52,194 bases of DNA from Clostridia bacterium (lineage in GTDB: Bacteria > Bacillota > Clostridia > Oscillospirales > RGIG8002). The position numbers and the translations under genes are program-made. The DNA lies in contig JAFZXI010000064.1 in the NCBI GenBank assembly GCA_017616855.1, positions 1 through 52,194 on the forward strand, read 5' to 3'. This document shows, one piece after another, positions 7,169-14,872 of this stretch. Below the pieces are notes generated by a model. It was not told where the DNA came from, did not search any database, and saw only the letters and a list, made by a program, of their open reading frames with translations. The first letter of the stretch is position 1. Every line of letters begins with the position of its first letter.

Positions 7169-8485
7169 ATGGATTTCAATCAGTCGGAGTTTGAGAAAAA
7201 CCTATTGAGAAAAGCCGGCGGCGATTCCGATGGTACTCCCGGCGAAAAGAAGATCGACATCGAGAGCATTCATATTAAGGATGCCGACGATGTGCCGATC
7301 AACACCTACGAAGGCGAAACGCCGCGCGACCGTGCGGCGAAGCTCGCCATGTGGGAAGCTCAGAAGGGCAAGAAGCCCGGCAAAACGACAGGCAAAGCCG
7401 CCGATAAGGAAAAGAAAAAGCGCCGTGTGCCAAAGGGCGTAATCTATATTTCCTGCGTTCTGGCGGTATCGCTGCTGCTTACGCTCGTGGCCTGGCTTGC
7501 GATCCGCGACTGTTTTGCGTTCCATAATAAAGTCAGCGAAGATATTCCGATCGTCGTTGAGGACGGCGAAGGTCTTTCCGCTATCACTACGAAGCTTTCC
7601 GACGCCGATATCATAGATTTCCCGCTCGCTTTCCGTATGTATTATTCACTTATTAAGAAGAATACGCAGGTGCAATACGGGACCCATTACTTTAAGAAAG
7701 GCGACGACTACGATACGATACTGCGCAAGCTCGCTCAGGCGACGGAAAGCAGAGAAACCGTCGAGTTCCTTATAACCGAGGGCAAAACGCAGGCGGACGT
7801 CATCAGGATTATCGCCAACGCCGGATATGCCAGCACCGGAGATTTGACGGAAGCGATAAACTTCGCCGATTATGAGGAGTTTAAGTTCCTCGAAAACCTG
7901 CCGGATCGCGCCGCGCGCCTTGAGGGCTATCTATTCCCGGCAAAGTATGAGATTTATGCGGGCGAAAGCGCGACATCAATCATTATCAGAATGCTTAAGA
8001 AATTCGATTCCGTTTTCGACGACGTCATGTACGACCGCGCTAAAGAGCTCGGTATGACTGTCGACGAGGTAATAACCCTCGCTTCGATAATACAGGCGGA
8101 AGCGGGAAGCGAGGACGAAATGCCCAACATTTCCTCTGTATTCCATAACCGCCTTAATAATCCCAGCTACGGCTATTTGCAGTCATGCTCAACAGTCCAG
8201 TATACCATGAGCGAGCGGAAAGCCGTATTGACGCGAGATGATATTTCAGTTGACAATAAGTATAATACATACAAGTATCCGGGTCTGCCCGTCGGCCCGA
8301 TATGCAATCCCGGACTTGCCGCAATAGAAGCTGCGCTTTATCCTGCCGAAACAGATTATTACTACTTTGTTTCCGACGGCCAGGGGCATAATGTATTCTC
8401 GCGTACGTATGCGGAGCATACAAAGGCGAAGAATGCGTACATTCAGGACGGCAAATTCATCAACGGAACGGACGTTGCGGATTGA
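7169..8485 (+). CDS. mltG: Endolytic murein transglycosylase MltG (YceG-like)
   Basis: A 438-aa inner-membrane lytic transglycosylase that cleaves nascent glycan strands and so helps set peptidoglycan chain length. The order is a 90-residue charged cytoplasmic tail, a transmembrane helix at about 90-112, a LysM-like subdomain (~125-190) and the YceG catalytic domain. The catalytic Glu is Glu311 in IIQAEAGSE, followed by the family NRL motif, and the conserved YNTY-YPGLPVGPICNPG stretch is present. The ATG at 7169 has ACAGGAG upstream; earlier in-frame ATGs lack one. nnrD follows after 44 bases. Confidence 0.93.
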   Translation: MDFNQSEFEKNLLRKAGGDSDGTPGEKKIDIESIHIKDADDVPINTYEGETPRDRAAKLAMWEAQKGKKPGKTTGKAADKEKKKRRVPKGVIYISCVLAVSLLLTLVAWLAIRDCFAFHNKVSEDIPIVVEDGEGLSAITTKLSDADIIDFPLAFRMYYSLIKKNTQVQYGTHYFKKGDDYDTILRKLAQATESRETVEFLITEGKTQADVIRIIANAGYASTGDLTEAINFADYEEFKFLENLPDRAARLEGYLFPAKYEIYAGESATSIIIRMLKKFDSVFDDVMYDRAKELGMTVDEVITLASIIQAEAGSEDEMPNISSVFHNRLNNPSYGYLQSCSTVQYTMSERKAVLTRDDISVDNKYNTYKYPGLPVGPICNPGLAAIEAALYPAETDYYYFVSDGQGHNVFSRTYAEHTKAKNAYIQDGKFINGTDVAD

Positions 8486-8529
8486 CGGTGATTTTCGGCA
8501 TACCGAGCGTTTGATTTTGGAGGAACTGT

Positions 8530-9381
8530 ATGGAATACCGCGTTATTGACGACGAATACGTTTCAAGGTTCATAGTGCAGCGTCCGGAAGCGGCTAACAA
8601 GTACGATTTCGGCTACGTTCTTTGCGTCTGCGGAAGCAGAGGAATGCACGGCGCCGCCGTAATGGCCGCCACCGCGGCGCTTCGCAGCGGGGCGGGTATA
8701 GTTACCGTTGCCGTTCCGAGCGAGATTGAAGCCGCGATGTACCCTTGTTTTACGGAAGTTATGGTACGCGGCTATGATAAGCCCGAAGACCTTGACCGTC
8801 TTCTCGAAAAATCCGACGTATGCATACTCGGGTGCGGTATCGGCAAGTCTGACCTTTCGTCGGAAGTAGTGAGATATATTCTCGCGAATTACGACAAGCG
8901 TATAGTTCTCGACGCCGACGGCATAAATATCCTTGCGCGCGACATAGATATTATCAAGGATACCAAGGCAACCGTAATAATGACTCCGCACGTCGGGGAG
9001 ATGGCGCGGCTCAGCGGTATGACGTCGGAAGAAGTCGAAGATGACCGCGAGATTGTCGCCTCCGGCATGGCGAGGGAACTTAACGCGGTCGTGGTGCTGA
9101 AAGGCGCGCAAACCGTTATCGCTTCCCCGCACGCGAAGGGGACTATTTACGTCAATCACAGCGGCAATCCCGGCATGGCGACCGCGGGAAGCGGCGACGT
9201 GCTCGCCGGTATAACCGGAGCGCTTGCCGCCGTCATAAAGGAACCGCACCGCGCTGCCGCCTGCGCCGTCTATATTCACGGCGTTGCCGGTGATCTTGCC
9301 GCAGACGAACTTTCTATGACCGGCATGACCGCGCGTGACATTATTGACAGACTGCCGAAGGTGTTCAAAAGCTTTGAGTAA
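8530..9381 (+). CDS. nnrD: ADP/ATP-dependent NAD(P)H-hydrate dehydratase
   Basis: A 283-aa ribokinase-fold enzyme that dehydrates damaged NAD(P)H hydrates. Family motifs are GSRGMHGA (N-terminal), LDADGINIL, MTPHVGEM, VVLKGAQTVI and the anion-hole/catalytic NPGMATAGSGDVLAG near residue 215. Only the dehydratase (YjeF C-terminal) half is present; the epimerase half (NnrE) is not fused and is not seen in the window. The start has TTGGAGGAAC upstream. Its last bases are followed 15 bases later by the lipoprotein gene. Confidence 0.93.
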   Translation: MEYRVIDDEYVSRFIVQRPEAANKYDFGYVLCVCGSRGMHGAAVMAATAALRSGAGIVTVAVPSEIEAAMYPCFTEVMVRGYDKPEDLDRLLEKSDVCILGCGIGKSDLSSEVVRYILANYDKRIVLDADGINILARDIDIIKDTKATVIMTPHVGEMARLSGMTSEEVEDDREIVASGMARELNAVVVLKGAQTVIASPHAKGTIYVNHSGNPGMATAGSGDVLAGITGALAAVIKEPHRAAACAVYIHGVAGDLAADELSMTGMTARDIIDRLPKVFKSFE

Positions 9382-9396
9382 AGGGGAGACCCCCAC

Positions 9397-9873
9397 TTGC
9401 GAAGAGTGCTTGCTTCTGTCGTTTTTGCTTTTCTGCTGTTAGCCGCGGGCTGTAAAAAGAACGTCGATATTATCAGTTATCTTTCGATGCCTTTCGAGAG
9501 CCGGGCGAAGCTGACAATCGAATCGTCGGAATACTATGTTAACGTACAAAAAGGCGGCGCGAACCTCGTTTCCGTGACTGTCGTTTCGCCCGAAGCGCTC
9601 GCGGGGCTTACCGTTTCGCTCGGCGAACAAAGCGAGCTTACGTTTAACGGCGTTGCCTGCTCCGAAGGAATGCCGTTCACGGCAGCGGAACTTATTTGCG
9701 AGGCGTTCGACGCGCGCAACGTCGTTTCCTCCGTTTCCGACGGCGAAACGACGGAAGTGTATTTCGCGGCTTCGGCTGTTGCGGGAAAACTGCGGCTCGA
9801 CGCTTTTTCCGCCGTGCCGCTCTCTCTTGAGGCGGACGGCATATATATGGAGTTTACCGATTTCAAGCGATAA
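9397..9873 (+). CDS. Predicted lipoprotein of unknown function
   Basis: A 158-aa product beginning with a short signal peptide and lipobox LLAAGC, with the acylated cysteine at Cys19. The start is a TTG with AAGGGGAG upstream. The mature part is about 140 residues, rich in beta-prone Val/Thr/Ser segments with acidic character, and shows no motif that I recognise. It sits between nnrD and alr, six bases ahead of the alr start, so it is probably co-transcribed with them. It would be attached to the outer face of the membrane. The position beside mltG and alr hints at envelope work, but this is only context. Confidence 0.8.
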   Translation: MRRVLASVVFAFLLLAAGCKKNVDIISYLSMPFESRAKLTIESSEYYVNVQKGGANLVSVTVVSPEALAGLTVSLGEQSELTFNGVACSEGMPFTAAELICEAFDARNVVSSVSDGETTEVYFAASAVAGKLRLDAFSAVPLSLEADGIYMEFTDFKR

Positions 9874-9879
9874 GGGTGT

Positions 9880-11034
9880 GTGAACAATTTGGAGCAATAT
9901 CTGAAGCGTACATGGGCGGAGGTCGACCTTGACGCCATAGCACACAATTATAATATGATCAGGAAGGCGGCAGGCGACGCCGAATGCATGTGCATCGTGA
10001 AGGCGGACGCCTACGGCCACGGCGCGATTCCTGTCGCAAGGCAGCTTTTCGACTGCGGAGCGCGTTTCTTTGCCGTCTCAAATATCGAGGAGGCGCTCCA
10101 GCTTCGCGACGGGGGCATTTCCGGCGGGATACTTATCCTCGGTTACACGCCGCCGGAGTTCGCGGACGTGCTGTATATAAACGATATTTCTCAGACTGTT
10201 TTCTCCGTTTCGGGCGCCCGTCAGCTCGCCGAGGCCGCGCACGGCAGGACGATAAAAGTTCATATCAAGCTCGACACCGGTATGTCGCGCCTCGGACTGA
10301 ACGGCGGCGCCGACGAAATGACGGAGCAGGCGCTCGCGATCTGCGGTATAAAAGGGCTTCGCGTCGAAGGACTTTTCACGCACTTCGCGAGAGCGGACGA
10401 AAAGAATGACGAAGCGACGAAAGCGCAGTTCGATTTGTTTTCCGAGGTCGCGGAGCGGCTTGCCGCCGCAGGCGTGAAAATCAAGTTCAGGCACTGCTGC
10501 AACTCCGCAGGCCTGCTTGCTTATCCGCAATACCTGCTTAATATGTGCCGCCCGGGACTTATTCTTTACGGGCTTTCACCCTTCGGCGGCGAATACGGCA
10601 TCCCGGCGATGACGCTTAAAACCGTCGTTTCGCAGATAAAGACGATCCCGGCAGGCACGCCGATAAGTTACGGCGGTAGGTACGTTACCGAGCGCGAAAG
10701 CCGTATTGCCGTGCTTCCCGTCGGATACGCGGACGGCTTTGCGCGTCTGCTTTCAGGCAAAGCACAGGTGCTTATCAACGGCGAGCGTGTGAATACAGTC
10801 GGCAATATCTGTATGGATATGACGATGGCGGACATCACTGGCAAGAACGTCAGCGAAGGCGACGTTGCCGTTATTATCGGCAGCGACGGCGGCGACATGA
10901 TCACCGCGGAGGATATCGCCAAGCTGACCGGCACGATACCTTACGAGGTGATTTCGCTTATCGGAAAGCGCGTTCCGCGCGTTTTCATCAGAAACGGCGA
11001 AATCGTAGGCAGCACGGGGCTCCTCGAACATTAA
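9880..11034 (+). CDS. alr: Alanine racemase
   Basis: A 384-aa PLP enzyme making D-alanine for peptidoglycan. The PLP lysine is Lys41 in VKADAYGHG; the opposite catalytic tyrosine is Tyr264 in ISYGGRY of the beta domain; the RPGLILYG signature lies at about 224-231. It starts on GTG at 9880 with AAGGGTG just upstream. Length is normal. alr followed by a mazF-type toxin is the arrangement of B. subtilis alr-ndoAI-ndoA, but here the antitoxin gene between them is missing. Confidence 0.95.
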   Translation: MNNLEQYLKRTWAEVDLDAIAHNYNMIRKAAGDAECMCIVKADAYGHGAIPVARQLFDCGARFFAVSNIEEALQLRDGGISGGILILGYTPPEFADVLYINDISQTVFSVSGARQLAEAAHGRTIKVHIKLDTGMSRLGLNGGADEMTEQALAICGIKGLRVEGLFTHFARADEKNDEATKAQFDLFSEVAERLAAAGVKIKFRHCCNSAGLLAYPQYLLNMCRPGLILYGLSPFGGEYGIPAMTLKTVVSQIKTIPAGTPISYGGRYVTERESRIAVLPVGYADGFARLLSGKAQVLINGERVNTVGNICMDMTMADITGKNVSEGDVAVIIGSDGGDMITAEDIAKLTGTIPYEVISLIGKRVPRVFIRNGEIVGSTGLLEH

Positions 11035-11162
11035 CAACAGAATACGTCTCCGAATAAACTGATACGGGAGCGGAAAATATTTCGTATCATTGTTTAATCG
11101 TGTCGGCGAATGGCAAGAATAATGATGACAGCCGCTGATTCGATAAACGGAGATGAACTGCA

Positions 11163-11504
11163 TTGAATGTTTTAAGAGGGGATATATACTACGCGGACCT
11201 AAGTCCCGTCGTCGGCTCGGAGCAGGGCGGTATGCGTCCGGTGCTCATCGTGCAGAACGACGTCGGCAATAAATACAGCCCGACGGTCATCGCCGCGGCA
11301 ATTACCTCCCAGACCGGCAAAGCGCGTTTGCCTACTCACATTCCGCTTTCCGCGTCAAACTGCGGACTTGAGAAGGATTCCGTGGTGCTGCTCGAGCAGG
11401 TCAGGACCATCGATAAGCAGCGTTTGCGCGAGCGAATGGGGCACATAGGGGACGAATCCATGCACAGAGTCAACGAGGCGCTGTCAATCAGCTTCGGACT
11501 TTGA
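11163..11504 (+). CDS. ndoA: MazF/PemK-family endoribonuclease toxin (EndoA type), no visible antitoxin
   Basis: A 113-aa mRNA interferase closely resembling B. subtilis EndoA. Diagnostic stretches are GDIYYADLSPVVGSEQGG at the N-terminus, VLIVQND, and VLLEQVRTIDKQRL; the catalytic Arg25 and Thr48 are both present. It starts on TTG at 11163, with GGAG 10 bases upstream. The 128 bases between alr and this gene do not encode a ribbon-helix-helix antitoxin: the longest frame there is an 18-codon peptide (11110-11166). EndoA cleaves UACAU in B. subtilis; specificity here is not known. A terminator follows. Confidence 0.92.
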   Translation: MNVLRGDIYYADLSPVVGSEQGGMRPVLIVQNDVGNKYSPTVIAAAITSQTGKARLPTHIPLSASNCGLEKDSVVLLEQVRTIDKQRLRERMGHIGDESMHRVNEALSISFGL

Positions 11505-11538
11505 CTCGGACCGTTTCCGCGATATTATCCGAAAAAAC

Positions 11539-11585
11539 AACGGAGTTTTTTGCGGCATTTTGTGCCGTGAAAAGCTCCGTTTTTC
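11539..11585 (+). terminator. Terminator after mazF
   Basis: A long hairpin with outer arms AACGGAG (11539-11545) and CTCCGTT (11575-11581), an A/T-rich middle and an inner GCGGCA/TGCCGT stem, followed by TTTTT. Confidence 0.85.
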
Positions 11586-11857
11586 AGTGAAATGTATAAT
11601 GTGTATAAGGTACCTGTTCGGGAGTGTAAACAAAGAGTAGAAAAAATTTTTTTCGACAAAAAACCACATGTTGATGAAATGCGAGTTTTTCACATTTTCC
11701 ACCGAGTTTTCAACAGCCCGAGGCCGAAATCGGTATCCGATTTGTATAATTCTACCGTTTATTCCGCCGGCAGAATGAATAAAAACCGCCGATTTCACCT
11801 AAGGAAAATATCAAAGGCGCTGCGTCGCGGTTTTCGGTGTATAATTATAAATCCATT
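11586..11857. other. AT-rich non-coding stretch between converging mazF and aspS
   Basis: No credible gene is seen: the one longer frame (from 11592) runs through the aspS terminator and into aspS. It holds long A and T tracts (11641-11666) and several sites resembling DnaA boxes, such as TTTTTCACA near 11685-11693 and TTTTCCACC near 11695-11703. These are too few and too degenerate to claim an origin, and no dnaA or dnaN gene is present. Confidence 0.4.
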
Positions 11858-11898
11858 AAAAAAGCCGACGGAAAAGCAAGTTTCCGTCGGCGGTTTTT
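11858..11898 (-). terminator. Terminator of aspS
   Basis: GCCGACGGAAA (11864-11874) pairs with TTTCCGTCGGC (11881-11891). On the minus strand the hairpin is followed by TTTTTT (11863-11858), and in the plus direction by GGTTTTTT, so it may work both ways. Confidence 0.88.
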
Positions 11899-11904
11899 TG
11901 TGCT

Positions 11905-13662
11905 TCAGTCCTCTTTTATCAGCGCGATGTGGACGTCGGTGAGCTGCTTCGGATCGACTGTCGAAGGGGCGCCCATCATGAGGTCCTGCGCGTTCTTGTT
12001 CATCGGGAAGGGGATGACCTCGCGGATTGAATCCTCGCCCGCGAGCAGCATCACCATACGGTCGACGCCGGGGGCGATACCCGCGTGCGGCGGCGCTCCA
12101 TAGCAGAAGGCGCCGTACATAGCAGGGAACTTGGCGCGTACATCTTCTTCGCCGAGTCCGACGATGCTGAAGGCCTTAATCATCAGCTCGGGATCGTGGT
12201 TTCTGACCGCGCCGGAGCTGAGCTCAACGCCGTTGCATACGAGGTCGTACTGATAGGCGAAGATGTCAAGCGGATCCTTTTCTTCGAGCGCCTGCATGCC
12301 GCCCTGCGGCATCGAGAAGGGGTTGTGGCAGAACTCGAGCTCGCCGGATTCCTCGCCGATCTCGTACATCGGGAAATCGACAATCCAACAGAACTCATAG
12401 CGTTCCTTATCCATGTGTCCGGGCACGGAAGCGCCGAGCAGGCGGCGAAGCACGCCCGCGGTCTTCTGCGCGGCGTTCTTCTTGCCGGCGGCAAGCGCGA
12501 TGAAGCTGTTGGGCTTGAGTCCGAGTTTCGCGACGACGGCGTCCTTGCGGTCGAGCAGGAACTTGGAGATGCCGCCGACAAGCTCGCCGTTTTCGTCGAG
12601 ACGGAACCAGCACGCTTTGTTGCCGGAAATGACTTCCGTATCTGCGATGAGCTTATCTATAAACTTGCGCGTTTCCGCGAAGTCGTGAACGACGACGCAG
12701 CGCACCTCGGCGCCCTCAAAGGGCCCGAAGCCGCAGCCCTGCATTTCGGCGGTAACGTCGCTGACTTCAAGATCAATGCGAAGGTCGGGCTTGTCCGTGC
12801 CGTATTTCTCCATTGCGTCGAGATAGGCGATACGCTTGAACGGCGCGGACGAGGCGACGTTGTACTTGCCGAATTTCGCGAATATCGGCGGCAGCACGTC
12901 CTCGAGAACGGCGAAAACGTCGTCCTGCGTAGCAAACGACATTTCCATATCGAGCTGATAGAACTCGCCGGGGCTTCTGTCGGCTCTGGCGTCTTCATCG
13001 CGGAAGCAGGGGGCGATCTGGAAATATCTGTCGAAGCCGGACGCCATAAGCAGCTGCTTGAACTGCTGCGGCGCCTGCGGCAGCGCGTAAAACTTGCCGG
13101 GATGGTTGCGCGACGGCACAAGGTAGTCGCGCGCGCCCTCCGGCGAGGAGCTGGTCAGTATAGGCGTCGTGATCTCGAGGAAGCCGTGTTCGATCATCGA
13201 GGCGCGCAGGGCGGCGACGATGTTGCTTCTGAGCACGATGTTGCTCTTGACTTCGGGATTGCGAAGGTCGAGATATCTGTATTTAAGACGGGCGTTCTCG
13301 TCCGCCTCGCGGGATTTGTTTATCTCAAAGGGCAGGGAATTGAAGCGGCATTTGCCGAGCACTTCGACCTTGTCCGGAACGACTTCGATATCACCGGTCG
13401 CCTGCTTCGGATTCTTCGACTGGCGCTCGCGGACGACGCCCGTGACGGTGATCGTTGACTCCTTGTTGATTTCCTTGAACGCCGCCATCATTTCCGCGGA
13501 CTCGGCAACGAGCTGCGTCGTGCCGTAGAAGTCGCGCAGCACGATGAAAGCGAAGTTTGAGCCAACCTCGCGGACGTTTTCCATCCAACCGCAGAGCGTA
13601 ACTGTCTTTCCGGCGTCGGAAAGGCGGAGCTCGCCGCAGTTATGCGTTCTTGACTGGAACAT
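11905..13662 (-). CDS. aspS: Aspartyl-tRNA synthetase
   Basis: A 585-aa class II synthetase charging tRNA-Asp. The N-terminal OB-fold anticodon domain (about 1-130) comes first. Motif 2 with FRDEDARADRSPGEF lies near residue 215, the bacterial GAD insertion at about 290-400, and motif 3 with GIAPGVDRM near 525. The GAD insertion marks it as the bacterial type. The start has AGAGGGATAG just upstream. A terminator follows. No T-box leader was seen in the 147 bases shared with divergent trxA. Whether it also charges tRNA-Asn cannot be decided here, since gatCAB and asnS are not in the window. Confidence 0.96.
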   Translation of the reverse strand: MFQSRTHNCGELRLSDAGKTVTLCGWMENVREVGSNFAFIVLRDFYGTTQLVAESAEMMAAFKEINKESTITVTGVVRERQSKNPKQATGDIEVVPDKVEVLGKCRFNSLPFEINKSREADENARLKYRYLDLRNPEVKSNIVLRSNIVAALRASMIEHGFLEITTPILTSSSPEGARDYLVPSRNHPGKFYALPQAPQQFKQLLMASGFDRYFQIAPCFRDEDARADRSPGEFYQLDMEMSFATQDDVFAVLEDVLPPIFAKFGKYNVASSAPFKRIAYLDAMEKYGTDKPDLRIDLEVSDVTAEMQGCGFGPFEGAEVRCVVVHDFAETRKFIDKLIADTEVISGNKACWFRLDENGELVGGISKFLLDRKDAVVAKLGLKPNSFIALAAGKKNAAQKTAGVLRRLLGASVPGHMDKERYEFCWIVDFPMYEIGEESGELEFCHNPFSMPQGGMQALEEKDPLDIFAYQYDLVCNGVELSSGAVRNHDPELMIKAFSIVGLGEEDVRAKFPAMYGAFCYGAPPHAGIAPGVDRMVMLLAGEDSIREVIPFPMNKNAQDLMMGAPSTVDPKQLTDVHIALIKED

Positions 13663-13752
13663 ATCTATCCCTCTTCCGTTTTTTCTTTAACCTTGTTATT
13701 TTCTCACATTTGCCGCGGATTGTCAATAGAAAGAGTCAATTTTACATAATCG

Positions 13753-13781
13753 TAGACAAGCCGGGAAAAGTATGTTATAAT
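13753..13781 (+). promoter_or_regulatory. Extended -10 promoter of trxA
   Basis: TAGACA (13753-13758), 17 bases, TATAAT (13776-13781), with TG at 13773-13774. The -10 region TGTTATAAT is the same as in the promoters at 32636 and 49898. Confidence 0.78.
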
Positions 13782-13809
13782 GCGAATAATAAATCAAAGG
13801 AGAACGAAT

Positions 13810-14124
13810 ATGGCTGAATTGAAAATAACCGCCGGCAATTTCAACGCTGAGGTAATCGGCTCGGAATTGCCCGTCCTGCTTGACTTCTGGGCTTCGTGGT
13901 GCGGTCCCTGCCGCATGCTCGGACCTGTCATCAGCGAGCTTGCCGAGGAATACGAAGGCAAAATGAAAGTCGGCAAGGTCAACGTCGATGACGAGCCGGA
14001 GCTCGCCGGCAGATTCGGCGTCAGCAGCATCCCGACGGTCGTGCTGATAAAAGAGGGGAGAGTTGTCGCGGCTTCGATAGGGTATAAGCCGAAGGAAGAA
14101 CTTGTCAAAGCGCTCGGAATATAG
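13810..14124 (+). CDS. trxA: Thioredoxin
   Basis: A 104-aa classical thioredoxin. The WCGPC active site has Cys31 and Cys34, and the cis-proline loop SSIPT follows at about 71-75. It would reduce protein disulfides, including methionine sulfoxide reductases such as those encoded at 1717-2663. The ATG at 13810 is preceded by AAAGGAG; an ATG at 13780 would overlap the promoter's -10. It is a single-gene transcription unit with its own promoter and a hairpin behind it. Confidence 0.96.
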   Translation: MAELKITAGNFNAEVIGSELPVLLDFWASWCGPCRMLGPVISELAEEYEGKMKVGKVNVDDEPELAGRFGVSSIPTVVLIKEGRVVAASIGYKPKEELVKALGI

Positions 14125-14137
14125 AATATAATAAACC

Positions 14138-14164
14138 AACGACCTCCGGCTGCCGGAGGTCGTT
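14138..14164. terminator. Perfect 13-bp inverted repeat between trxA and the kinase gene
   Basis: AACGACCTCCGGC and GCCGGAGGTCGTT are separated by one base (14138-14150, 14152-14164). There is no strong T run on either side, so it is a shared but possibly inefficient terminator for the converging genes. Confidence 0.7.
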
Positions 14165-14181
14165 GCGGTATTAAAACGGAA

Positions 14182-14643
14182 TTATTGTTCCGTAACTTTT
14201 TCGTTGTATTCGGAAAGTAAGCTCCTTATCTCGGCCATATTCACGGTGTTGTACTTATCCGCCCATTTAAGAAGCGCACGTACTGATTTTACGCTCTCTT
14301 TTTTGCCTTTTTCCATGCCGAGTTTTCTTCTGAAATACCTGCGTATTATCCTGCACCTGTATTTGCATCTCGGAACGCTCAGTAAATAGATTATATCGGC
14401 GTCGTCGAAAGATTGTTTGCACCATGCGTAATAAACGCCTTCGATAATCCAACCGTCGCGCTTCAGAATGTCGTTAAGAAGTGCCTCGCGCTCGTGAGGA
14501 TCGCGCTTTTTCCCGTAATGATTCGAAGCGTTGTCCCATTGGATATCGTCAAGGTCGTAATGGGGTATTCCGTATTCTTTTGAGAGCTTTTCGGCAAGGA
14601 AAGTCTTTCCGCTGCCGGGCCCGCCGATAATACGTATTTTCAA
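14182..14643 (-). CDS. Small P-loop NTPase, adenylate kinase/FlaR-like
   Basis: A 153-aa protein with the Walker A motif GGPGSGKT at residues 7-14 and a conserved HYDLDDIQW stretch after strand 2. This is the pattern of the AAA_17/adenylate kinase-like group often annotated as 'DNA topology modulation protein FlaR'. An Arg/Lys-rich lid region CRIIRRYFRRK lies at about 97-107. It starts on TTG at 14643 with TGAGGA upstream. The substrate is unknown, and the FlaR name gives little functional information. Confidence 0.8.
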   Translation of the reverse strand: MKIRIIGGPGSGKTFLAEKLSKEYGIPHYDLDDIQWDNASNHYGKKRDPHEREALLNDILKRDGWIIEGVYYAWCKQSFDDADIIYLLSVPRCKYRCRIIRRYFRRKLGMEKGKKESVKSVRALLKWADKYNTVNMAEIRSLLSEYNEKVTEQ

Positions 14644-14683
14644 TCGCTTATCCTCACTTTGTTAGCCGAAGGGCACATTATTC

Positions 14684-14715
14684 AAAAAAGCACTTGCGAC
14701 TGCAAGTGCTTTTTT
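14684..14715 (-). terminator. Terminator downstream of tRNA-Leu
   Basis: AAAAAAGCACTTGC (14684-14697) and GCAAGTGCTTTTTT (14702-14715) form a 14-bp stem with flanking A/T runs. It works as a terminator in either direction and lies three bases past the tRNA CCA end. Confidence 0.9.
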
Positions 14716-14717
14716 GA

Positions 14718-14804
14718 TGGTGCGGTCGGGGGGACTTGAACCCCCACGAGATTGCTCTCACTAGCCCCTCAAGCTAGCGCGTCTGCCTATTCCGCCACGA
14801 CCGC
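14718..14804 (-). tRNA. tRNA-Leu (anticodon GAG)
   Basis: The minus strand folds into a complete class II tRNA. The acceptor stem is GCGGTCG/CGACCGC. The D arm and a long variable arm (GAGAGCAATCTC) are present. The anticodon stem is CTAGC/GCTAG with loop TTGAGGG, giving anticodon GAG, and the T loop is TTCAAGT. The body is 14721-14804 with discriminator A, and CCA is encoded at 14720-14718. A perfect consensus promoter lies upstream and a terminator follows, so it is transcribed alone. Confidence 0.97.
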
Positions 14805-14815
14805 GTGCAAGAGGT

Positions 14816-14844
14816 ATTATAATCGAATACCCCCGACTTGTCAA
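14816..14844 (-). promoter_or_regulatory. Consensus promoter of tRNA-Leu
   Basis: On the minus strand TTGACA (14844-14839), a 17-base spacer and TATAAT (14821-14816): a perfect sigma-A consensus, placing the transcription start just ahead of the tRNA 5' end. Confidence 0.92.
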
Positions 14845-14872
14845 CACTTTATTTGAGATTTTTTGAAAAAAA

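Noticed and set aside
11110-11166. 18-codon frame ahead of mazF as a possible antitoxin
   Set aside because: Too short, no ribbon-helix-helix pattern and no good ribosome-binding site; at most a leader peptide coupled to the TTG start.
11592-11942. 116-residue open frame between mazF and aspS
   Set aside because: No ribosome-binding site, low-complexity basic product, and it runs through the aspS terminator and into the aspS coding region.
12085-13458. 457-residue frame antisense to aspS
   Set aside because: Lies wholly inside aspS; GC-rich DNA produces long antisense frames and the product has no recognisable family.
13663-13809. T-box leader for aspS
   Set aside because: The upstream region is only about 150 bases, is shared with the trxA promoter, and shows no T-box bulge sequence or specifier hairpin.
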